From Caldifarciminota bacterium UBA1063 (GTDB lineage Bacteria > Hydrothermota > Hydrothermia > UBA1063), in contig DCDE01000021.1 of NCBI GenBank assembly GCA_002316275.1, positions 1 to 64,000 on the forward strand: DNA of 64,000 nt, written 5' to 3'. The position numbers were made by a program, and so were the translations under genes. Numbering within the stretch: the stretch's first letter is position 1; every line of letters starts with the position of its first letter. The notes beneath the pieces were generated by a model. That model saw nothing but the letters and a program-made list of their open reading frames with translations. It was not told the DNA's origin and ran no database searches. Shown piece by piece: positions 17,382-24,993 of this stretch.

Positions 17382-17387
17382 TCCCCA
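17365..17387 (+). promoter_or_regulatory. Possible RNA hairpin over the clpC ribosome site
   Basis: TGGGGG (17365-17370) can pair with TCCCCA (17382-17387). The stem would include the G-rich part of the ribosome site and the A of the clpC ATG, with an 11-base loop. It has five Watson-Crick pairs plus one G-U. Such a structure could slow translation until melted. Confidence 0.3.
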
Positions 17388-19843
17388 TGAATTTACCCTA
17401 TTTTAATGATTACACCGCTAGCCTCCGCAAGGTGGTTGAGCGGGCAAAAGAAGAAGCAGCAAAAGAAGGTATAAGCAGCGCAGTAAGCCTTGAGCACTTA
17501 ATCCTGGGCATCTTGAGTACCCAGGATGGTAGCGCATACACTTTCCTTGATGAAGAAGGAGTCTCTTACGATAGATTTAAAAGAGCCCTGGATAGGCTAA
17601 GGCCCCCAAGGCTTCTCATCGAGCACCCCGTTAGCTCTAAAGAAATCCGCTTCAGTGCAAAATGTATAAAAGCTTTAGAGCTTGCAAAAGATGAAGCATT
17701 AAAACTTCACAAGCAATACATCGGCACTGAACATCTGCTGCTTGGTATTTTGAGGATCGAAGAAGACATTACATATCGAATACTTGCTGTTGACTTTGAT
17801 ATTACATACGAAAACATCCTCGAGAAAGTGCTGAAGAGCTCAAAGGACCAGGATAAAACGAGCTTTAAAAGCAATAAACTTAAGAATCTCGAGACCTTCT
17901 CTACGGACCTCACTAGACTTGCAAAAGAAGGGAAACTTGATCCAGTAATAGGAAGAGAAAGAGAAATAGAAAGATTACTTCAAATTCTCGCTCGAAGAAA
18001 GAAAAATAATCCAGTACTTATTGGAGAACCGGGTGTTGGAAAGACCGCCATTGTTGAGGGCATTGCTCAGCGCATCGCACAGGATAAAGTCCCAGATTCG
18101 CTACTTGATAAAAGAATCCTACAGCTTGACCTAACTGCAATCGTTGCTGGAACAAAATACCGTGGGCAATTCGAAGAGAGATTAAAAGCCATTGTCGATG
18201 AGGCAAAGGATTCACCAGACATAATCCTCTTTATAGACGAACTCCACACTGTAGTTGGGGCGGGCGCTGCAGAAGGCTCGCTTGATGCATCAAACATTCT
18301 GAAACCACCACTCGCCCGAGCACTAATTCAACTTATAGGAGCAACAACACTCGAAGATTATAGGAAGTACATCGAAAAAGATGGTGCTCTCGAGAGGAGG
18401 TTCCAACCCGTTTTTGTTGATCCACCAACTGTTGATGAGACCATTGAAATTTTATATGGCCTTAGGGAAAAATATGAATCTTTTCATGGGGTTAAATTTA
18501 CTGATGAAGCCATTGAGGCCGCAGCAAGGCTTTCCGATCGATACATCACAGACAGGTACCTCCCCGACAAGGCTATAGACGTCCTCGATGAAGCAGGAGC
18601 CAAAGTAAAACTAAAGACTCCGGAGAGTGATGAAGTTTTAGAAGAACTTAAAGCAGATTTGGAAAATCTAAAAAGCGCAAAAGAGATAGCAAAAGAAAGA
18701 CAAGATTTTGAAACTGCTTCACTCTTAAAGGAACGTGAAGACCAACTCAAAGAACAAATTGCAGACAGAAAAAGGAATTTGAGATCAAAGGGTGAACCTC
18801 TTATCGTGACTAAGAACCATGTGACAGAAATAATTTCGCTCTGGACCGGTATCCCCCTCACAAGGCTGGCCGAAAGCGAGATGGGTAAACTCTTAAAAAT
18901 GGAAGATGAAATGAGAAAGAAGATTATCGGTCAGGATGAAGCTATTTCCGCACTGTCTAAGGCTATCAGAAGGTCACGTGCCGGGATAAAGGACCCTCGG
19001 AGACCCATTGGATCTTTTATATTCCTCGGGCCGACCGGTGTAGGAAAAACTGAAACCGCAAAAGTGCTTGCTGACTTCCTCTTCAACGATCGAGATGCAG
19101 TAATTGAAATAAATATGTCAGAATATGTGGAAAAATTTAATGTAAGTAAACTAATTGGTGCGCCACCAGGGTATGTAGGATACGAAGAGGGTGGCCAGCT
19201 TACTGAAAAGGTGCGTAGGAAACCCTACTCGGTGATTCTCTTCGATGAGTTTGAAAAGGCAGATCCAGAAGTATTTCACATCCTGCTTCAGATTATGGAA
19301 GAAGGGGTACTGACCGACAGTTTTGGCAGGAGAGTTAGCTTTAGAAATTCCATCATCATCCTAACATCTAACATCGGGACAAAGGTACTGAGTAAGAATA
19401 AAATGCTCGGATTCAAATCCGATGATACCACAAAAACCTATGAAGAAATGAAAGAGTTTCTGTTGCAGGAACTTAAGAACACAATACCTCCAGAACTTTA
19501 CAATCGTGTTGATGAAGTTATTATCTTTAAGCCATTGTCAAGGGAAGATCTCCTTACAATTGTGGACCTCCTTCTCGAAGACTTAGAAGGTAGGATCAAA
19601 GAGATGAACATCAAGATCGAGTTAACTTACGATGCAAAAGAGTTTCTGATAGATAAGGGCTACGAACCAGATTTTGGCGCAAGACCGTTAAGAAGAACTA
19701 TCAGAAGATATGTTGAGGAACCACTTTCAGAATTAATTCTTGGTAATGAGCTTAAAGAAGGCTCTTACGTGAAGGTATCAAGAGGGGAAGATCACCTCAA
19801 TTTCGAAGTCATAAATCCAGAGCCAGCCAAAAAAGGAGGCTAA
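17387..19843 (+). CDS. clpC: Clp protease regulatory ATPase ClpC
   Basis: An 818-residue class I Clp/Hsp100 unfoldase that feeds substrates to ClpP or refolds them. Two Clp_N repeats occupy residues ~1-140. The first AAA domain has Walker A GEPGVGKT (~212) and Walker B LFIDELHT (~281). A UVR-like coiled segment (ELKADLENLKSAKEIAKERQ onward, ~420-460) replaces the long middle domain of ClpB and marks it as ClpC. The second AAA domain has Walker A GPTGVGKT (~548), Walker B VILFDEFEKAD and LTSNIGT. The C-terminal D2-small domain is complete. The ribosome site GGGGGAGGTG lies 11-12 bases from the ATG and may be partly in a hairpin. clpP is not in the window. Confidence 0.93.
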   Translation: MNLPYFNDYTASLRKVVERAKEEAAKEGISSAVSLEHLILGILSTQDGSAYTFLDEEGVSYDRFKRALDRLRPPRLLIEHPVSSKEIRFSAKCIKALELAKDEALKLHKQYIGTEHLLLGILRIEEDITYRILAVDFDITYENILEKVLKSSKDQDKTSFKSNKLKNLETFSTDLTRLAKEGKLDPVIGREREIERLLQILARRKKNNPVLIGEPGVGKTAIVEGIAQRIAQDKVPDSLLDKRILQLDLTAIVAGTKYRGQFEERLKAIVDEAKDSPDIILFIDELHTVVGAGAAEGSLDASNILKPPLARALIQLIGATTLEDYRKYIEKDGALERRFQPVFVDPPTVDETIEILYGLREKYESFHGVKFTDEAIEAAARLSDRYITDRYLPDKAIDVLDEAGAKVKLKTPESDEVLEELKADLENLKSAKEIAKERQDFETASLLKEREDQLKEQIADRKRNLRSKGEPLIVTKNHVTEIISLWTGIPLTRLAESEMGKLLKMEDEMRKKIIGQDEAISALSKAIRRSRAGIKDPRRPIGSFIFLGPTGVGKTETAKVLADFLFNDRDAVIEINMSEYVEKFNVSKLIGAPPGYVGYEEGGQLTEKVRRKPYSVILFDEFEKADPEVFHILLQIMEEGVLTDSFGRRVSFRNSIIILTSNIGTKVLSKNKMLGFKSDDTTKTYEEMKEFLLQELKNTIPPELYNRVDEVIIFKPLSREDLLTIVDLLLEDLEGRIKEMNIKIELTYDAKEFLIDKGYEPDFGARPLRRTIRRYVEEPLSELILGNELKEGSYVKVSRGEDHLNFEVINPEPAKKGG

Positions 19844-19846
19844 ATT

Positions 19847-22063
19847 TTGCTTAAGGCGGTAATTTTCCTGCTACTCGCCGGGCAGGGGACATATCTAGTC
19901 AAAGATGTACGAATCGAAGGCATAAAATGGTGGGACCAGCAAGCTATATTAAATGCCATAAATCTCAGAAAAGGACAAAAATTTAATACCACTGTAGTTC
20001 GAAATACTTTGAAAAAAGCATACTTGTCCGAGTACTTCAATGAAATATCTTTACAAACAACAATTTACAACTATGCTGCTGACATACTTGTAAATATTGT
20101 CGAAAATCCTAAACTAAAAAATATTACTTTCGAGGGGATGCAAGCGGTCAAACAATCAAGAGTAAAAGACACTCTTAGCATCAAGGAAAACATGCCTGTT
20201 AGTAGTGCGAATTTGTTTAAAATAAAAAGATTTATTTTAGATGAATACAAAAATAAGGGATATTACGGAACACGGGTGGATATAGAGGTTTCACAACCAC
20301 AGGAAAACGGATATGCGAACGTATTGGTAAAGGTTAAGGAAGGTAATAAAGCGCGAATAAAGGAAATCGTTTTTCACGGAAATGAAAACTTCCCATCTTC
20401 GCGCCTTAAAAAAACCTTGAAAACTAAGGAAAAGAAAAGTATATTCCGCTCAGGTAAATTCGATGAGCAGAAATTCCAAGAAGATTTGGGAAGGCTAAAA
20501 GAGTTTTATCTTAACAACGGTTATCCTGAAGTAAAAATAGATTCTTTCAGGAACGAGGTACAAGACAAGGATCTCTATGTCCATATTTACATTTCTGAGG
20601 GACGAAGATTCTATTTTGGGTCTGTTTCTTTTGAGGGAAATGAGTTTTTCGGAAACGATTACTTGAAAAAATTTTCAAGAATCAAGGAAGGAAACATATA
20701 CTCCCAGAAAGACTTGAACCAAACCATTGAACAACTTACGGGAGTTTATGGAGACTCAGGATTTCTATACGTAAATATTACTCCATTTCAAGAACAAGAG
20801 AGAGACTCTTTTGTCGATTTAAAGTTATACATATTTGAGGGTCCAAGAATCACAATACGTAAAGTTGATATCATTGGAAATACCAAAACCAACGATGAAG
20901 TGATAAGGCGCGAATTGGATGTGTTCCCTGGCGAATTTTTTTCAAGAGAAAAGCTGATAAAAAGTCAGAGAGACCTTTATTACATGAATTTTTTTGATAA
21001 TGTAGAAGTAAACTTTAGGCCTACTGAAGACTCAAATTGTGTAGATTTAAGTTTCAAAGTTTCGGAGAAATATACTGGAAATATAGGGCTCGGCGCGACC
21101 TATTCCCAGCTTGATGGATTATCACTCTTTTTACAGATCCAGCAACCAAATTTTAGGGGTAAAGGGGAGATAATCAACTTTCTTGTAGAATATGGATTTC
21201 GAAAGAGAAACTTCCAACTGAGTTTTACTGAACCATGGCTTTTGGGCAAAAAACAACAAGCAGGCTTCAGCCTTTACTTGCTCTCAACCTATTATCCACA
21301 GTACACTGTAGACCGCAACGGTGGTAACCTAAGCTATGGCAAGCGCATATTCAATGATTACTGGAAGATTTACACTCAGTACACCCTTGAAAAAACCAAT
21401 GTTTACGATATTGATCCTTCGCTCCTGAATCATCCGTATTATTCTTACTGGTCTCAGAAGGGGTGGCAGTGGTCTTCTTCAATTTTCTACAATATATCCT
21501 TTGACAACCGAGACCGAATCTTCAATGCCACGCAAGGTAATGTACTATCCTACAGAGGTGAACTTTCAGGTGGACCTCTACAAGGAGATATCCATTTTAC
21601 AAAGCATGAGTTTGAATTATCAAAATTGATTCCTGAAGCAAAGAACTTTATCTCTGCATTTTCACTAAAAAGTGGGTACTTAAGGGGACTATATAATCCA
21701 GACTCCGTACCTTTTTACGAGAGGTTCTTTTTAGGTGATGTTGGCACATACGGGTTGAGAGGATATGAACTCAACAGTGTAGGACCTGTCGAAAATAATG
21801 TAAACATTGGTGGTAGATTATATTTCATATTTACCTTCGAACAAAGGTACCGAATAGATGACAACATGTATCTCCTAGCGTTTTTTGATGCTGGCAATGC
21901 TTTCAAGAATGTGAACACTCTGAGACCTTTTATCGTCAAAAAAGGTGTTGGGCTTGGAATAAGGATTGAAGTTCCGTTTATGGGTATCATAGGGTTTGAT
22001 TTTGGTTATGGCATCGATTCTAAGAAATGGGTACCTCATATTCAGATAGGTACTTCTTTTTAA
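19847..22063 (+). CDS. bamA: Outer membrane assembly factor BamA (Omp85)
   Basis: A 738-residue Omp85 protein that inserts beta-barrel proteins into the outer membrane. A short signal peptide (residues 1-16) is followed by five POTRA-like repeats between about 18 and 400, recognisable by recurring strands such as VRIEGIKWWDQQAIL, IKEIVFHGNENFPSSRL, YFGSVSFEGNEFF and IRKVDIIGNTKTNDEVI. The C-terminal barrel includes the RGY lid motif (GLRGYELNSVGP) and ends in IQIGTSF with a terminal Phe. The start is TTG, four bases after the clpC stop and next to AAAGGAGG. Five POTRAs and this length point to BamA rather than TamA. Confidence 0.92.
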   Translation: MLKAVIFLLLAGQGTYLVKDVRIEGIKWWDQQAILNAINLRKGQKFNTTVVRNTLKKAYLSEYFNEISLQTTIYNYAADILVNIVENPKLKNITFEGMQAVKQSRVKDTLSIKENMPVSSANLFKIKRFILDEYKNKGYYGTRVDIEVSQPQENGYANVLVKVKEGNKARIKEIVFHGNENFPSSRLKKTLKTKEKKSIFRSGKFDEQKFQEDLGRLKEFYLNNGYPEVKIDSFRNEVQDKDLYVHIYISEGRRFYFGSVSFEGNEFFGNDYLKKFSRIKEGNIYSQKDLNQTIEQLTGVYGDSGFLYVNITPFQEQERDSFVDLKLYIFEGPRITIRKVDIIGNTKTNDEVIRRELDVFPGEFFSREKLIKSQRDLYYMNFFDNVEVNFRPTEDSNCVDLSFKVSEKYTGNIGLGATYSQLDGLSLFLQIQQPNFRGKGEIINFLVEYGFRKRNFQLSFTEPWLLGKKQQAGFSLYLLSTYYPQYTVDRNGGNLSYGKRIFNDYWKIYTQYTLEKTNVYDIDPSLLNHPYYSYWSQKGWQWSSSIFYNISFDNRDRIFNATQGNVLSYRGELSGGPLQGDIHFTKHEFELSKLIPEAKNFISAFSLKSGYLRGLYNPDSVPFYERFFLGDVGTYGLRGYELNSVGPVENNVNIGGRLYFIFTFEQRYRIDDNMYLLAFFDAGNAFKNVNTLRPFIVKKGVGLGIRIEVPFMGIIGFDFGYGIDSKKWVPHIQIGTSF

Positions 22064-22082
22064 AAGTAAAAGGAGGAACGCT

Positions 22083-23618
22083 ATGGCAAAAAAAACGAGA
22101 CTTATTGCAGCTGTCGTTGCAATATTCTTAGTAGGAACAATAAGTGGTTTTATAATAACAGCACAACTTAGAATTTCAAATTTGAATGGGGACGATAACC
22201 GTGTACCCTACGTCGAAGGAGCATCTGAAGAGGCTGAAAGCCCCTTTGCGAAAGTTGCAGAATTAGTTACTCCTGCGGTAGTTAATATATCAACGGAGAA
22301 AGTCATTAAATTCCAAGAAAGCCCCTTCTTTGAACAGGGAGACCCTTTTGAAGAACTTTTCCGGAAATATTTTAACATCCCCATACCCTCAATACCCCGA
22401 GAATACAAATCTACGAGTCTTGGATCAGGATTTATTTTCAACAGTGATGGTGATATTTACTATATTCTCACAAATAACCATGTGATTGCAAATGCCAGCA
22501 AAATCATAGTAAAACTGTATGACGGCACGAAAGTATCTGGAAATGATGTAAAAATCATTGGATCTGATAAAAATACAGATGTTGCTGTGATTTCCATTAA
22601 AGTAAAGAAGGATCTGCCACTACTCAAACTTGGTGATTCCGATAAAATCAAAGTTGGAGATTGGGCAATTGCAGTCGGAAATCCCTTTGGACTCGAAGGA
22701 ACTGTAACCGTCGGAGTCATTAGCGCAAAGGGCCGTTCTGGTATTCCACTTCCCGATGGACCTGTATATGAAAACTTTATTCAGACGGATGCTGCCATAA
22801 ATCCTGGTAACTCAGGTGGACCTTTGCTTAACATAAAGGGTGAAGCAATAGGAATCAACACCGCAATTACATCACCTTCTGGTGCTTATGCAGGTGTAGG
22901 ATTTGCAATTCCAATAAACACAGCAAAATTTGTCGTAGACCAGATCCTGAAAAAAGGTAAGGTAATACGTGGTTACGTAGGAATATACCCCCAAGAGCTA
23001 ACTCCGGAACTCGCGAAAACATACAACCTTGACAAACCAAAAGGTGTCCTTGTTGCTCAGATTGCAAAGGGTAGTCCAGCAGAAAAGGCCGGAATTAAAG
23101 AAGGGGATGTAATCATAAAATTTGATGGAAAGGAAGCGGCAGATGTGGAAGCATTCCGCCTAATGGTGGCACAAACACCCCCTGGAAAGATTGTAAACGT
23201 TGAATTAGTCACTGAAAGAGGCGAAAGGAAAACCGTAAAGTTAAAGGTTGAAGAGTACCCAGAGGATACCGCTCAGAGTGAAAAACCCAAGGAAGATAGT
23301 GAATCCGAAAGCGACAGTATTTCTGAGGCCACATGGATTGGTATGACTGTGATTGATATTGATACTGCACAAAGGCTCAGGCTATATTCAGGTGACGAAA
23401 CATCTGGAGTAGTTGTAAGAGATATTACACCCGGATCTATTGCTGACTTTGCAGGAATTATGAGAGGTGACCTGATTCAGAAAATTGGTGACTTGGAAGT
23501 TAAAACTATAAAAGATTTCAATGCAGCAGTGAAGAAATACAAGGATATTAAGGGCCCTCTGAGGTTTAAGATCCTTAGAAATGGAATTCCAATTTACATA
23601 GCAATAACAATAAGATGA
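22083..23618 (+). CDS. Periplasmic serine protease HtrA/DegP
   Basis: A 511-residue DegP/HtrA protease for protein quality control in the envelope. A membrane anchor or signal lies at residues 7-26. The trypsin-like domain shows the triad: His in TNNHVIA (~133), Asp in NTDVAVI (~166) and Ser in NPGNSGGPL (~244). Two PDZ domains follow, about 295-385 (GYVGIYPQELTPE to RGERKTVKLKV) and 425-510, joined by an acidic Ser/Glu linker. AAAGGAGG precedes the ATG. Sitting directly after bamA fits its role in rescuing or degrading misfolded outer-membrane proteins. Confidence 0.94.
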   Translation: MAKKTRLIAAVVAIFLVGTISGFIITAQLRISNLNGDDNRVPYVEGASEEAESPFAKVAELVTPAVVNISTEKVIKFQESPFFEQGDPFEELFRKYFNIPIPSIPREYKSTSLGSGFIFNSDGDIYYILTNNHVIANASKIIVKLYDGTKVSGNDVKIIGSDKNTDVAVISIKVKKDLPLLKLGDSDKIKVGDWAIAVGNPFGLEGTVTVGVISAKGRSGIPLPDGPVYENFIQTDAAINPGNSGGPLLNIKGEAIGINTAITSPSGAYAGVGFAIPINTAKFVVDQILKKGKVIRGYVGIYPQELTPELAKTYNLDKPKGVLVAQIAKGSPAEKAGIKEGDVIIKFDGKEAADVEAFRLMVAQTPPGKIVNVELVTERGERKTVKLKVEEYPEDTAQSEKPKEDSESESDSISEATWIGMTVIDIDTAQRLRLYSGDETSGVVVRDITPGSIADFAGIMRGDLIQKIGDLEVKTIKDFNAAVKKYKDIKGPLRFKILRNGIPIYIAITIR

Positions 23619-24442
23619 TAAGGTATCCTCATCACGCAGGAACTTTTTACCCCGAAGCGAGGGAAGAGATTTTATTACTTTTTGAGAAATTTGAAGCTAA
23701 GAAAGTCGTTGTGGAGGAAAAACTGCAGCCTCTCGGTGCAGTCGTTCCTCATGCAGGATATATTTTCTCGGGCCCCACAGCTTACGCTTGCTATTCACAG
23801 ATATTTTCTAGCAAAAAATATCAAAATGCTCTGGTGCTCGGTCCCTCCCATTACGTCTATTTTAAAGGCATTGCTTTATGGCCTCATGGGAAATGGGTTA
23901 CACCACTTGGTGAGATCCGAATTAACGAATCATTTGCCAATGCATTAATAGGAAAGGGACCGTTCATAGACGCACCGGATCTGCATGAAAGAGAACACTC
24001 TATAGAAGTTCAGATACCTTATCTTCAATTCTTAAATCCCGAAATAAAGATAATCCCTTGCCTCGTTGGTGACTTGAGTTTTTCTATGATTACAGAGACT
24101 GCAAGAATCTTAGCAGAAGTTGTAGGAGAAAACGATGTTATAATGATTGCGAGCTCGGACCTTTACCATGGATACTCTTACAAAGAATGCATTGAAACTG
24201 ACCAGAAGACCATAAAAGGAATTCTTTCTCTTGACGGAAAATCCTTCTATGAATCTGCAAGCCGTGGTGAGGTTATGGCATGCGGAGAGACGGGCATTAC
24301 TATTTTACTTGAAGCAATTAAAAAACTTGGGAAAAACACAAAAGGATACCTTGTGCATTACACTAATTCTGCAGATATCACAGGTTCGAGGAGTGGATAT
24401 GTGGTAGGTTACGCAAGTGTTCTAATAGGTGAAAAACAATGA
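23615..24442 (+). CDS. amrB: MEMO1 family protein (AmmeMemoRadiSam system protein B)
   Basis: A 275-residue MEMO-family protein, related in fold to extradiol dioxygenases. Landmarks are YPHHAGTFYPEAREEIL at the start, VVPHAGYIFSGPTAYACY, LVLGPSHYVYFKGIALWP, HEREHSIEVQIPYLQFL, ASSDLYHGYSY and a C-terminal GVVGYASV-like end (GYVVGYASVLIG). The conserved His, Asp and Cys residues of MEMO (CGETGITILLEA) are present. Its biochemical role is unsettled; the family co-occurs with AMMECR1 and a radical SAM enzyme. It overlaps htrA by four bases and the AMMECR1 gene by four. Confidence 0.9.
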   Translation: MIRYPHHAGTFYPEAREEILLLFEKFEAKKVVVEEKLQPLGAVVPHAGYIFSGPTAYACYSQIFSSKKYQNALVLGPSHYVYFKGIALWPHGKWVTPLGEIRINESFANALIGKGPFIDAPDLHEREHSIEVQIPYLQFLNPEIKIIPCLVGDLSFSMITETARILAEVVGENDVIMIASSDLYHGYSYKECIETDQKTIKGILSLDGKSFYESASRGEVMACGETGITILLEAIKKLGKNTKGYLVHYTNSADITGSRSGYVVGYASVLIGEKQ

Positions 24443-24993
24443 ATGAATTCAATTTAAATGAGAAAGAGAAAAAAATCCTCCTTGAACTTGCAAGAAAATC
24501 CATAGAAAATAAACTTAAAGGCGAAAAAGAGCCGTTCCCTGAAGTAGAAACTGAAAATCTAAATGTAGAAACTGGAGCGTTTGTAACCCTTAAAAAAAAT
24601 GGGGTTCTAAGAGGATGCATCGGATATATAAAAGGCATAAAACCTTTGTGGGAAGCTATAGTTGACCTGGCAAAAGAATCTGCCTTTCATGACCCACGAT
24701 TCCCAGCTGTGAAACTCGACGAGATAAAGGATATCAGAATAGAGATATCTGTTCTCACACCACTAAGGAAGATAGATAATATTAATGAGATTCAAGTTGG
24801 AAAACACGGACTTTTCATTAAGAGAGGTTTTTACCAGGGACTTCTCTTGCCGCAGGTTGCTACTGAGGAAAATTGGGATCTGCAAACGTTCTTAGATAAT
24901 ACCTGTTTAAAAGCCGGCCTATACCCTGGGTGCTGGAAAGACGAAAAAACAGAAATCTACATCTTCGAAGCCCTTATTTTTAGTGAAGACTAA
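24439..24993 (+). CDS. amrA: AMMECR1 domain protein (AmmeMemoRadiSam system protein A)
   Basis: A 184-residue AMMECR1-domain protein. The invariant LRGCIGY motif appears as GVLRGCIGYIKGIKPL, followed by AFHDPRFPAVKLDEI, IRIEISVLTPLRKI and LLPQVATEENWD. It is the usual partner of MEMO proteins; function unknown. The third partner, a radical SAM enzyme, is not adjacent. The gene overlaps the convergent outer-membrane gene by four bases. Confidence 0.92.
   Translation: MNEFNLNEKEKKILLELARKSIENKLKGEKEPFPEVETENLNVETGAFVTLKKNGVLRGCIGYIKGIKPLWEAIVDLAKESAFHDPRFPAVKLDEIKDIRIEISVLTPLRKIDNINEIQVGKHGLFIKRGFYQGLLLPQVATEENWDLQTFLDNTCLKAGLYPGCWKDEKTEIYIFEALIFSED

Noticed and set aside
18484..18861. Long minus-strand frame inside clpC
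   Set aside because: It is antisense to a well-conserved gene, is rich in Ser and Leu as antisense frames of Glu/Lys-rich genes are, and has no promoter or ribosome site.
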